From: JAFAGX01 sp035624215
Lineage (GTDB): Bacteria > Acidobacteriota > Terriglobia > Terriglobales > Acidobacteriaceae
Reading direction: 5' to 3'
NCBI GenBank assembly: GCA_035624215.1
Contig: DASPRY010000076.1
Coordinates: forward strand, 6,861 to 70,860
Length of the DNA: 64,000 nucleotides
Numbering within the stretch: the first letter of the stretch is position 1; each line of letters opens with the position of its first letter. The notes below the pieces were generated by a model. The model saw only the letters and a list, made by a program, of their open reading frames with translations, was not told the origin of the DNA and did no database searches. Position numbers and translations under genes: made by a program. Positions 51,147 through 59,155 of this stretch are shown one piece after another.

Positions 51147-51522
51147 GAACTTCTGTCCGCTCCCTAAGCAAGATCCAACCAAGTCAATCACTTTACCTGC
51201 GGGACCGGAGTCACGGAAATCGAAAGTATTTATGGGAGGTATTGGGATTGGTTATGGCCAAGAATGGCCGTGGATGCCAAAAGCTTACCGTCAATCGCCA
51301 GTTATGCGTGAATGTTCTGACCCGCAAGGAACAAGTGGTCAACTTGAAGAAATGCACCTGAAATTTGCCAACTGACAAAATGGACCGGTGCCCCTACAAT
51401 GAGGGCTTTATCGCCCGAATTGTGGGGAAAAAATCCTTTTGCAGCGGAGCTTGTGAGACTGCCGAACGGTCGAACGTAGTATGTTGCGAGGTTTTAGGAA
51501 CCCGGCAAGAAAGGAGTTGAAT

Positions 51523-51939
51523 TTGAACACTCTAATCACAAAGGTGCAAGGCATCACGGTCAGCGCAATGATGGTGTTACTGGTCATCGTTGTTGTACTT
51601 TCCACCGTGCATCTGGGAGTGCTCGTTTTCGAGGTGATATGGAAGACGCCAAAATTTCTTATTCCGGTGGAGGGCTTGTTAGACATTTTTGGGTATTTTC
51701 TGTTGGTCTTAATTGGAGTGGAGCTTTTGGAAACTCTGAAAGGGTATGTCAAGCGAGAAGCCGGCCACGTGCGTGTGGTCCTCGAAGCCGCACTGATCGC
51801 ATTGGCCCGCAAGGTCATCACCACGGAGCTTAACACCGTCTCCGCCCTGACCATGTTTGGAGTAGCGGCTTTGATTCTGGCACTGGGGGTTAGCTTCTAC
51901 TTCGAGCGCGCATCACGCACCAACGCCGCTGAGTCGTGA
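51523..51939 (+). CDS. PsiE-like membrane protein
   Basis: About 138 residues. A strong AAGGAG (51511-51516) lies 6 bp before TTG 51523, so that start is preferred; ATG 51481 would extend it by 14 residues. Four hydrophobic stretches (TVSAMMVLLVIVVVLSTVHL; GYFLLVLIGVELLETL; VITTELNTVSALTMFG; LILALGVSFYF) fit the PsiE family, named for a phosphate-starvation-induced protein of unknown function. It is convergent with atpC, 15 bp away. Confidence 0.75.
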   Translation: MNTLITKVQGITVSAMMVLLVIVVVLSTVHLGVLVFEVIWKTPKFLIPVEGLLDIFGYFLLVLIGVELLETLKGYVKREAGHVRVVLEAALIALARKVITTELNTVSALTMFGVAALILALGVSFYFERASRTNAAES

Positions 51940-51954
51940 GTGGCAAACCTCCTC

Positions 51955-52362
51955 CTAAGTTTTCTTCTCGGCTACTTCCAGGCGAGTCTCGGCGCGCTGC
52001 AGATCACCGGAAACCTTCTTAAACTCCTCTTCGGTGGCGCATTTGCCAAGGTTGGTTTCGGCGCGCTGTTTGGCGGCCTGCGCCCGCTTCACATCGACTT
52101 CGTCGGCCCGTTCGGCAGTCTCGGCCAGGATGGTTACTTTGTCGGGAAGTACTTCGGCAAATCCCCAGGCAACAGAGAGATGATGGGTGATGTTTGCGTT
52201 GCGGTAGGTGATCTCACCCACTGAAAGTTCCGTGATCAGCGGCGCGTGACCGGGCAAAACGCCGAGATATCCGTTTTTTCCGGGGATTTGCATCTCCTCG
52301 GCCACATCGCGCACCACCATCTTCTCCGGGGTGACGATTTCGAGTTTGAAGGTTTCGGGCAT
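51955..52362 (-). CDS. atpC: ATP synthase epsilon subunit
   Basis: A 135-residue protein of usual length. The N-terminal beta-sandwich (FKLEIVTPEKMVVRDVAEEMQIP; GYLGVLPGHAPLITEL) and C-terminal helical hairpin (AQAAKQRAETNLGK) are present. It couples F1 rotation and can inhibit hydrolysis. It lies 136 bp after atpD; that gap holds an inverted repeat. Confidence 0.95.
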   Translation of the reverse strand: MPETFKLEIVTPEKMVVRDVAEEMQIPGKNGYLGVLPGHAPLITELSVGEITYRNANITHHLSVAWGFAEVLPDKVTILAETAERADEVDVKRAQAAKQRAETNLGKCATEEEFKKVSGDLQRAETRLEVAEKKT

Positions 52363-52410
52363 GTTGATCAGATTGACGTGGACGCGCTGCTACCTGGAAC
52401 TCAGAATTTT

Positions 52411-52498
52411 AGCAGTCAGCACTTGGCCGGGAAAGGCGGTGCTGGTACCGGGCAAGACACCATCATGCTAAATGCCATGTCCTAAGCGCTGAGTGCCA
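52411..52498. repeat. Text-like inverted repeat between atpD and atpC
   Basis: AGCAGTCAGCACTTGG (52411-52426) and CCTAAGCGCTGAGTGCCA (52481-52498) are imperfect inverted partners, sharing the TCAGC-x-CTT core. Comparable CAGCACTTAGC/GCATTCAGC arms occur at 55032 and 56690. Possible transcript-processing or attenuating stem. Confidence 0.5.
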
Positions 52499-53941
52499 CT
52501 ATGCCACTGCTTTCAACTTCTCTGCTGCTTCGATAACTTCCTTGATCGTGCCCTTCATGTAAAAGGCCTGTTCGGGAATGTCGTCGTGCTTGCCTTCGGC
52601 AATCTCTTTGAAGCCCTTGACGGTGTCACCAATCTTTACATAACGCCCCTGCGCTCCGGTAAATTGCTCGGCCACATGGAACGGTTGCGACAGGAATCGT
52701 TGCATTTTGCGCGCCCGGGCCACCGTCAATTTCTGATCTTCGCTGAGTTCATCAACGCCCAGAATCGCGATGATGTCCTGGAGATCCTTGTAGCTCTGCA
52801 GCGTTTTCTTTACCGATTGCGCTACATCGTAATGTTCCTGACCCACAATGCGCGGATCGAGAATGCGCGAGGTCGAAGCCAGTGGATCGACGGCCGGATA
52901 AATGCCGATCTCGGTCAGCGCCCGGGAAAGTACGGTGGTGGCGTCGAGGTGCGCAAACGTAGTGGCCGGTGCGGGATCGGTGAGGTCGTCGGCGGGGACA
53001 TAAATAGCCTGCACCGACGTTACCGATCCTTTCTTGGTGGACGTAATGCGCTCCTGCAATTCCCCCATTTCAGTGGCAAGATTGGGCTGGTAACCGACAG
53101 CACTGGGCATCCGGCCGAGCAGCGCCGAAACCTCCGATCCCGCTTGCGTGAAACGAAAAATGTTGTCGATGAAAAGCAAGGTGTCGGCGCCCTCTTCGTC
53201 ACGGAAATATTCGGCGACGGTCAGACCCGTGAGCGCGACCCGCAGACGCGCGCCCGGCGGCTCAGTCATCTGACCATAGATCAACGCTGCCTTGGAGTGC
53301 TCAGGATCGCCCGGCTTGATGACGCCCGACTCAGTCATCTCCAGCCAGAGGTCGTTGCCTTCGCGCGTTCGCTCACCCACGCCCGCAAACACGGAAAATC
53401 CGCCGTGCTGCTTGGCGACGTTGTTGATCAACTCCATGATGATGACGGTTTTCCCGACACCTGCGCCGCCAAACAAGCCAATCTTGCCGCCCTTTAAGAA
53501 AGGCTGGATGAGGTCGATGACTTTGACGCCGGTTTCGAACATCTCGGCTGTGGTCGCCTGCTCGTCAAAAAGCGGCGCGGGGCGGTGGATGGGCTTGGTT
53601 TCGGTGTGCTGAATCGGGCCAAGATTGTCGACGGGCTGGCCGATCACGTTCATGACTCGCCCTAACGTGCCTCGACCAACGGGCACAGAAATTGGCCCGC
53701 CCAGATCAATGGCCTTCATGCCGCGCACCATGCCATCAGTAGGTTCCATGGCCACGCAGCGGACGCGGCCCTCGCCAAGGTGCTGCTGCACTTCGAGGAT
53801 GACTTTGATGGGCACGGGAACATCGAAGCCGTCACTAACCACGCGCAATGCCTCATAGATTGGCGGCATCTTGGCTTCTTCGAACTGCACATCCACGGCG
53901 GGACCCGCGATTTGGATTACGTGACCGATGTTGTCTGGCAT
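52499..53941 (-). CDS. atpD: ATP synthase beta subunit
   Basis: A 480-residue catalytic subunit. P-loop GGAGVGKT (about 151-158), ERTREGNDLW, the catalytic Glu region and ALTGLTVAEYFRDE, DNIFRFTQAGSEVSALLGR are all intact. MPDNIGHVIQIAGPAVDVQF is the N-terminal barrel. It is 24 bp after atpG. Confidence 0.98.
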   Translation of the reverse strand: MPDNIGHVIQIAGPAVDVQFEEAKMPPIYEALRVVSDGFDVPVPIKVILEVQQHLGEGRVRCVAMEPTDGMVRGMKAIDLGGPISVPVGRGTLGRVMNVIGQPVDNLGPIQHTETKPIHRPAPLFDEQATTAEMFETGVKVIDLIQPFLKGGKIGLFGGAGVGKTVIIMELINNVAKQHGGFSVFAGVGERTREGNDLWLEMTESGVIKPGDPEHSKAALIYGQMTEPPGARLRVALTGLTVAEYFRDEEGADTLLFIDNIFRFTQAGSEVSALLGRMPSAVGYQPNLATEMGELQERITSTKKGSVTSVQAIYVPADDLTDPAPATTFAHLDATTVLSRALTEIGIYPAVDPLASTSRILDPRIVGQEHYDVAQSVKKTLQSYKDLQDIIAILGVDELSEDQKLTVARARKMQRFLSQPFHVAEQFTGAQGRYVKIGDTVKGFKEIAEGKHDDIPEQAFYMKGTIKEVIEAAEKLKAVA

Positions 53942-53964
53942 AAATTTAAGCTCTCAGCGGCTCG

Positions 53965-55017
53965 TTACCCTGCTGCTGCCGCTCCACTGACAATTTCGAT
54001 AATTTCCTTCGTGATCTTGGCCTGGCGCACGCGGTTCATGGCCAAAGTCAAGGAATCGATCATCTCCGTGGCATTGCTGGTCGCCGAATCCATGGCGGTC
54101 ATGCGGGCGGCGTGCTCGGCAGCTACAGATTCCAGCAAGGCGCGAAAAACCTGGATGCTTACATATTTCGGCAGCAGCGAAGCAAACAGTTCTTCGGCAG
54201 CCTGCTCATAGATGTAGTCGACGGGCGCGGCAGCAAACCTGGCAGCTGCGGCATCGATGGCGCGAGTATCGGCGGGCCTCAGACCCACCCCGGTTCCTTT
54301 GGCCGCTTCCAGGGCACGCTTGCGCTCTTCTTCGCCCATCCGCTCCGCTTGAGCCACGCTGATTTCACCGACATGCTCTGCTTCGATCGGGAGTACTTTC
54401 TCCACGACGAGCCGCTGTGAGATTACAGACTTGAATTCGTTGTAAACAACATAAACGGCGTCAATTTCGGCGTTGGAGTAACGATCGATGACTCTTCCGG
54501 CAATTTCTGCCGCCATAGGATAGTCAACCCGGTTCAGCACTCCCACATGCTCCCCTACAAGCGTGATTCGAGGAGAGTCGCTCGACTCGGTGCTGCGAGG
54601 TTTTGCCACCGGATAGCGGCGCCGCAGAAAATCGCGCCCCTTGCGCCCCACCGCTTCGATTTCAATGTTCTTTCCTGCTTTGGACTCCAGAAACCGGGTT
54701 GCCGCTTTGAGAATATTGGTGTTGAATGCGCCCGCGAGTCCTTTATCGCCGGTCACCACGATGAGCAAGATGTTGTTCTCAGGTCGCTGCGCCAGCAGAG
54801 GATGTTTTGGCTCCCCGGTTTCCGGATCGTAGAGTTCGGCGCGAGAGACTAGGGACTTCAATACGTTGGTCAGCATCTGCGCGTAGGGACGCGCCGCCAA
54901 GGCGCGCTCCTGGGCCCGCCGCAATTTGGCCGCCGAGACCATCTTCATGGCCTTGGTAATCTGCCGCGTGTTGGTCACGCTGCGAATACGGCGGCGAATA
55001 TCAAGAATGTTGGGCAT
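53965..55017 (-). CDS. atpG: ATP synthase gamma subunit, enlarged
   Basis: A 350-residue rotor subunit, about 60 residues longer than the E. coli form. Terminal helices (MPNILDIRRRIRSVTNTRQI; ...AMNRVRQAKITKEIIEIV) are intact. The extra length comes from internal insertions, visibly around YPVAKPRSTESSDSPRITLVG and GTGVGLRPADTRAIDAAAAR, which lie in the globular Rossmann-like part. Function should be retained. Confidence 0.95.
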   Translation of the reverse strand: MPNILDIRRRIRSVTNTRQITKAMKMVSAAKLRRAQERALAARPYAQMLTNVLKSLVSRAELYDPETGEPKHPLLAQRPENNILLIVVTGDKGLAGAFNTNILKAATRFLESKAGKNIEIEAVGRKGRDFLRRRYPVAKPRSTESSDSPRITLVGEHVGVLNRVDYPMAAEIAGRVIDRYSNAEIDAVYVVYNEFKSVISQRLVVEKVLPIEAEHVGEISVAQAERMGEEERKRALEAAKGTGVGLRPADTRAIDAAAARFAAAPVDYIYEQAAEELFASLLPKYVSIQVFRALLESVAAEHAARMTAMDSATSNATEMIDSLTLAMNRVRQAKITKEIIEIVSGAAAAG

Positions 55018-55031
55018 GGTTGGAATCGAGC

Positions 55032-55115
55032 CATCAGCACTTAGCCATTAGCATTTAGCCACATGGAGTTCCTGTACACCGTCGACTGTCCAAATGCCAA
55101 GTGCAAATTGCTAAC
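55032..55115. repeat. Text-like inverted repeat between atpA and atpG
   Basis: Left arm around 55032-55061 (CAGCACTTAGCCATTAGCAT and following) and right arm around 55089-55115 (CCAAATGCCAAGTGCAAATT) are imperfect inverted partners. It fills the 101-bp gap. Confidence 0.5.
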
Positions 55116-55118
55116 CGC

Positions 55119-56651
55119 TTATTTCGCCACTTCCTGGCGCTGGGAGGCGAAAGTTTCCTTGCACTCCTTGATGATGCGCGTCATCTCGGCCTTCAGCTTG
55201 TCATCCAGAATTTTCCTCTCCATGATGGTCCGCAACAATCCAGGATTGGTGGTGTCGGCAAACTTGTATAGCTCTTCTTCGAAGTCACGAATTTGATCCA
55301 CTTGCAGGTCGTCCAACATGCCGCTGGTACCCGCGTAGATGATCAGAATCTGCTTGGAGAAGGGCAGCGGCGAGAACTGTTTCTGCTTCAAGACTTCGAC
55401 CAGGCGCTGGCCGCGGTTGAGCTGGGCTTGCGTGGCTTTATCCAGGTCGCTGCCGAACTGGGCAAAGGCGGCCATGTCGCGGTATTGCGCTAGATCGAGC
55501 TTCAGGCTGCCGGCGACCTGGCGCATGGCTTTGATCTGCGCACTGCCCCCGACACGGCTTACCGATATGCCCACGTTGACCGCCGGTCGCACACCTTGAT
55601 TGAACAAGTCAGTCTCCAAATAGATCTGACCGTCAGTGATCGAGATGACGTTGGTTGGAATGTAGGCGGAAACGTCACCCGCCTGGGTCTCAATCACCGG
55701 CAACGCGGTGAGTGAGCCGCCACCGTTTTTATCGCTCAACTTCGCGGCACGTTCCAGCAGGCGGGAGTGAAGATAGAAAACGTCTCCCGGGTAAGCTTCG
55801 CGCCCCGGTGGGCGGCGCAGCAGCAATGAAATCTCCCGATACGAGGCTGCGTGTTTGGAAAGATCGTCATAGATCACCAAGGCATGCCGCTTGCTGTCGC
55901 GGAAATATTCGCCCATGGCGCAGGCCGCATAGGGCGCGATGTACTGCATGGGAGCCGGTTCGGAGGCAGAAGCGGCGACCACAATGGTGTAATCCATGGC
56001 GCCATAGTCGCTCAGGATTTTGACCACTTGCGCAATCGAAGACCGCTTCTGTCCGACCGCGCAATAGATGCAGATGAGATCGCCACCTTTGTTGTTGATG
56101 ATGGTGTCGAGGGCAACGGCAGTTTTTCCGGTTTGTCGGTCGCCGATGATCAGCTCGCGCTGCCCACGGCCAATCGGAATCATGCTATCGATGGCTTTAA
56201 GACCAGTGGCCATTGGTTCGCGCACCGGCTGACGATCAATTACGCCGGGCGCCAGGCGTTCCAGAGCGATGAACTTTTCGCTGGAGATTGGACCTTTGTC
56301 GTCGATGGGCTGGCCCAGCGAATTGACAACCCGTCCAACCAAAGCCTCACCTACCGGCACGCTCATAATGCGGCCGGTCCGCTTGACTTCGTCGCCTTCG
56401 CGGATTTCCGTGTAGTCGCCGAGAAGCACGACGCCAACCTGGTCTTCTTCCAGGTTCATGGCGATGCCGGCCACATCATGGGGAAAAGACAGAAGCTCTC
56501 CGGCCATGACTTTGTCGAGGCCGTAAACCCGGGCAATGCCGTCTCCCAATGTGACCACGGTGCCCACTTCGTCGACGGCAATTTTCGATTCGTAGTTCTC
56601 GATCTGTTGCCGGATTAACTGGGTAATCTCGTCTGCTTTGATTTGGGCCAT
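55119..56651 (-). CDS. atpA: ATP synthase alpha subunit
   Basis: A 510-residue subunit. Walker A GDRQTGKT (about 169-176), the ADEITQLIRQQIENYESK N-terminus and the signature PAVNVGISVSRVGGSAQ are present. It alternates with beta in the F1 hexamer and carries the non-catalytic nucleotide sites. Confidence 0.98.
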   Translation of the reverse strand: MAQIKADEITQLIRQQIENYESKIAVDEVGTVVTLGDGIARVYGLDKVMAGELLSFPHDVAGIAMNLEEDQVGVVLLGDYTEIREGDEVKRTGRIMSVPVGEALVGRVVNSLGQPIDDKGPISSEKFIALERLAPGVIDRQPVREPMATGLKAIDSMIPIGRGQRELIIGDRQTGKTAVALDTIINNKGGDLICIYCAVGQKRSSIAQVVKILSDYGAMDYTIVVAASASEPAPMQYIAPYAACAMGEYFRDSKRHALVIYDDLSKHAASYREISLLLRRPPGREAYPGDVFYLHSRLLERAAKLSDKNGGGSLTALPVIETQAGDVSAYIPTNVISITDGQIYLETDLFNQGVRPAVNVGISVSRVGGSAQIKAMRQVAGSLKLDLAQYRDMAAFAQFGSDLDKATQAQLNRGQRLVEVLKQKQFSPLPFSKQILIIYAGTSGMLDDLQVDQIRDFEEELYKFADTTNPGLLRTIMERKILDDKLKAEMTRIIKECKETFASQRQEVAK

Positions 56652-56689
56652 AGAATCAGTTTGGAGTTTCTGGTTTCAGGTTTCGAGTA

Positions 56690-56781
56690 AGCATTCAGCA
56701 CTCAGCCGTCAGCATTCAGCCATTGGAGTCCGCCAACATTGCTCAAAATGTTTCATGGCTGAATGCAGAGTGCTGATTGCT
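56690..56781. repeat. Text-like inverted repeat between atpH and atpA
   Basis: Left arm about 56690-56722 (GCATTCAGCACTCAGCCGTC then AGCATTCAGCC) and right arm 56755-56781 (ATGGCTGAATGCAGAGTGCT) pair imperfectly, with direct repetition of AGCATTCAGC inside the left arm. The right arm touches the atpH stop. Confidence 0.6.
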
Positions 56782-57319
56782 ATGTGCCACTTAGCTGTTC
56801 TCTAATCCTTTCCAGCTGCCCGCTCACCGACCCGTCATAAATCGTGCTTCCGAGCCGTACCACGGCGCCTCCCAAAAGGGAGGAATCCCGGGAATAGCGG
56901 GCGCGTACTTTCTTGCCAGTCAGCCTTCGTATTTGAGCTTCGAGGGCGCGGCGCTCCGGATCGCTTAGGTCACGGGCGGTAGCGATCTCCGCTTCCGCGA
57001 AACCCAGCCGCTGATCGAGCTCCAGCTCAAGCTGTTTCACGATGTCGTGCAAAAACTTTGTTCTGCGATGGTCGATCAGCACCGCGACAAAATTGCGCAC
57101 GGCGCGGGAAATGTTTTCGCGGGCAGCGATCGCATCCAATACGGCGCGCTTTTGCTCCGGGGTGATGGAGGGTGTCTCCCAAACCTCGCGAAGTTCCTTG
57201 CTCTCCCCGACCAAGTGCGCCAGAGCCTTGGCTTCGTGCAGTGTTTTGGCCGGATCGAGACGCAGATCAAAAATGGCGTCGGCGAAGGCGTGAGCGTAGG
57301 TAGTGGTCACGGAAGCCAT
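56780..57319 (-). CDS. atpH: ATP synthase delta subunit
   Basis: A 179-residue stator protein. TTYAHAFADAIFDL and the C-terminal LGGAVVRLGSTIYDGSVSGQLERIREQL are diagnostic. It bridges the b stalks and the top of F1. It is 3 bp after atpF. Confidence 0.95.
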   Translation of the reverse strand: MASVTTTYAHAFADAIFDLRLDPAKTLHEAKALAHLVGESKELREVWETPSITPEQKRAVLDAIAARENISRAVRNFVAVLIDHRRTKFLHDIVKQLELELDQRLGFAEAEIATARDLSDPERRALEAQIRRLTGKKVRARYSRDSSLLGGAVVRLGSTIYDGSVSGQLERIREQLSGT

Positions 57320-57322
57320 GTT

Positions 57323-58042
57323 CTATGCGCCCTTCTTGGGCTCACCGCCGTTGGAAAGCTGCCGGGCAAAATGTTGCACCATGTTTTGATCAGTCGCCGC
57401 GTCGACGTGGATCTGCTTTCTTGCCAAACTCACCGCCAGATCCGCCGCGTAGGCGGTCAACTCTCGACGCGCAGTTCGGACCGCCGCCGTGATCTCCTGC
57501 CCCACCGAATCCACAATCTTACGCGCATCTTCTTCGGCTGCCACTTTAATCCTCTGCTCTTCGGCTGCCACCTCTTTCTCGGCATTTGCCCGCAGTTCTC
57601 CAATTTCCACGTCCAGTTTGGCAAGCCGCCCCTCAATCGCCGCCAGACGCCGGTTGGCCTCGGCGCTGGCCTGGCGCGCCTCCTCCATGGCCTTCTGAAT
57701 CGCGGCTGTGCGGGCGCGGAACATGGCTGGCAGGTACTTCTTCGAAGCCCAGATAATCAAAATCGCGACGGCGAGGAAATTAATCCCCATCGCCAGCAGG
57801 TAGGAATTTTCAAGATCAAGCCCCGTCATGCGTGAGATCCACTGCACTGGCGGAGAGTGCTTAAATTGCCCAGCTCCATCTTCGCCCGCTGCTTCGCGCG
57901 ATTCTTTGACCAGCTCCTGACCGGGAGAGAGCGCAGTGCCGGAAGGCTCCTGCGTGAGCGCGCGGGCGGGCGGCGAACCGATCACAGCGAGCATGGCCCA
58001 GCCCAGACAAACAGCGGCGATGCTGCGCCAGATTGAGTTCAT
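57323..58042 (-). CDS. atpF: ATP synthase b subunit with exported-type N-terminal extension
   Basis: A 239-residue protein; ATG 58042 overlaps the stop of the upstream b' gene as TGATG. The first 90 residues are extra compared with normal b subunits (about 160 residues): a signal-peptide-like segment (AAVCLGWAMLAVIGSPPARA), a linker, then the real membrane anchor (SYLLAMGINFLAVAILIIWA). The long charged helix after it is the stalk. The extension implies two membrane passages or cleavage of the leader. Confidence 0.9.
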   Translation of the reverse strand: MNSIWRSIAAVCLGWAMLAVIGSPPARALTQEPSGTALSPGQELVKESREAAGEDGAGQFKHSPPVQWISRMTGLDLENSYLLAMGINFLAVAILIIWASKKYLPAMFRARTAAIQKAMEEARQASAEANRRLAAIEGRLAKLDVEIGELRANAEKEVAAEEQRIKVAAEEDARKIVDSVGQEITAAVRTARRELTAYAADLAVSLARKQIHVDAATDQNMVQHFARQLSNGGEPKKGA

Positions 58043-58512
58043 CACGCACCACCTGCCGGAGTCGATGCGCTTCCCGGCTGCAGGACTACGCGAATTATTT
58101 CGGTCGCCAGCTTGCCAGTTTCTGCCTGCAATCTCTCCTGAGCGGCGACTTTGTCCTGTTCGATGGCGGCGCGGGCTTTCTCAATCTCAGCGTAGGCCCG
58201 GTTGCGTGCATCGTCCAGAACAACCGCGCGCCTGTCCATGGCCCGCTGACGACGATCTTCCTGGCTCCTGAAAATGGCTACCCGGGCTTCGCGCAGACGC
58301 TGCTCGTATTCGGCCGTTCGAGCCTCCGCGGCCGCGATATCCGCCCGCGCTTTCTCCACTGCGCCTTCGGTTTTGAGGCGACGCTCCGCCAGAACCCGGG
58401 TCAGAGGCTTGTGGACCAGCACCGTATAACAGCCCCAGAGCAAGAGCAGAAAAATAATGGTAGGGATGGAACCGAGCAGTAATTCCCCTACTTGTCGCAG
58501 CGTCTGTTCCAT
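58042..58512 (-). CDS. atpF': ATP synthase b' subunit
   Basis: A 156-residue protein: short N-terminus, one membrane span (SIPTIIFLLLLWGCYTVLV) and a long charged helix (EKARADIAAAEARTAEYEQR). Together with the larger atpF product it should form a b-b' heterodimeric stalk. It is the first gene of the atp unit in this window: neither atpB (a) nor atpE (c) precedes it. Confidence 0.9.
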   Translation of the reverse strand: MEQTLRQVGELLLGSIPTIIFLLLLWGCYTVLVHKPLTRVLAERRLKTEGAVEKARADIAAAEARTAEYEQRLREARVAIFRSQEDRRQRAMDRRAVVLDDARNRAYAEIEKARAAIEQDKVAAQERLQAETGKLATEIIRVVLQPGSASTPAGGA

Positions 58513-58562
58513 AATGTGGAGCTGATAAAAATCTCGAGCAAAAGAGGGCTATAAACCATTAA

Positions 58563-58591
58563 ACCTAACATCCTGCAGAGCTTAGTGTCAA
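58563..58591 (-). promoter_or_regulatory. Candidate promoter of the atp operon
   Basis: On the minus strand TTGACA (58591-58586), 17-bp spacer, TTAGGT (58568-58563). The -35 is perfect and the -10 weak. It lies 51-79 bp before the b' gene. Confidence 0.45.
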
Positions 58592-58678
58592 CGCGCAGGG
58601 ATGGAATTGGAGCCATGGGTCTTGCTGTTGAATGTACTCTCGGACGAGGTCGGAGCGCCGATTTTCCGGTGAAAGTCC

Positions 58679-58795
58679 TTGACAACTGGGCTCAGGAGTC
58701 TAGCATAGAGGTATCACCTCCGATCCAATTCAGGATCGAATGGGCTGGTGGCCAAGGAATGTCACCGCTTCTTGGCCGCTGGCCTATTTAATTTT
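58679..58795 (+). ncRNA. Possible short transcript in the 350-bp gene-free gap
   Basis: In the gap 58513-58863, TTGACA (58679-58684) is followed after 17 bp by AGCATA or after 16 bp by TAGCAT. About 40 bp further on, GGCCAAGGAA (58750-58759) and TTCTTGGCC (58769-58777) form a hairpin with a one-base bulge, then CTATTTAATTTTCC. Together they could make an RNA of about 80 bases. No convincing open frame uses it. This rests only on promoter and stem resemblance. Confidence 0.3.
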
Positions 58796-58863
58796 CCTCC
58801 CCCACAAGCCGACGCTGGTCGGACTCGCCTAAACAAGCGGCAAAACCCAATGTGGAGTTGATT

Positions 58864-59097
58864 TTAGGGATTCTTGGCGCTGGGATGGGAGTAGCGGTCC
58901 ATTTCGGCGGTCCATTGTAGGAATCGCCACAGGTTATGCCGTTCCCGCCAGAGAAATTCACAAAATTCCAGCAGGCCGATCTGGTGCATCTTCACGCCGG
59001 TATAGGTTTCGATTCGCCACAATAGATAGGGGCTGCGCCAGGGCGCGAGATGATGTCCCCGTGTCGCGTTCCACAGAAAGTGCAGCATGTAGCGCAT
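58864..59097 (-). CDS. Small tryptophan/histidine-rich hypothetical protein, 77 aa
   Basis: Start MRYMLHFLWN, ending KNP. It is rich in Trp, His, Arg and Leu (LLWRIETYTGVKMHQ; EFLWRERHNLWRFLQWTAEMDRY) and shows no signal peptide. Such composition could suit a membrane-surface or nucleic-acid-binding role, but none is known. It lies on the strand of, and just after, the pilSR genes. Likely a real conserved gene, given the strongly constrained composition; family not recognised. Confidence 0.5.
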   Translation of the reverse strand: MRYMLHFLWNATRGHHLAPWRSPYLLWRIETYTGVKMHQIGLLEFCEFLWRERHNLWRFLQWTAEMDRYSHPSAKNP

Positions 59098-59126
59098 GAA
59101 AACATAATACGAGTAGCCTGAGGCTG

Positions 59127-59155
59127 GTAGCTAGTAGCTCCCAGCTACTCGCTAC
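59127..59155. repeat. Hairpin repeat overlapping the pilR stop
   Basis: GTAGCTAGTAGCT (59127-59139) and AGCTACTCGCTAC (59143-59155) pair at 12 of 13 positions around CCC. The right arm contains the last codons and stop of pilR. Likely terminator-like stem or an inserted repeat. Confidence 0.6.

Noticed and set aside
52493..53497. A 334-codon open frame opposite atpD
   Set aside because: Antisense to a highly conserved gene; no recognisable domain.
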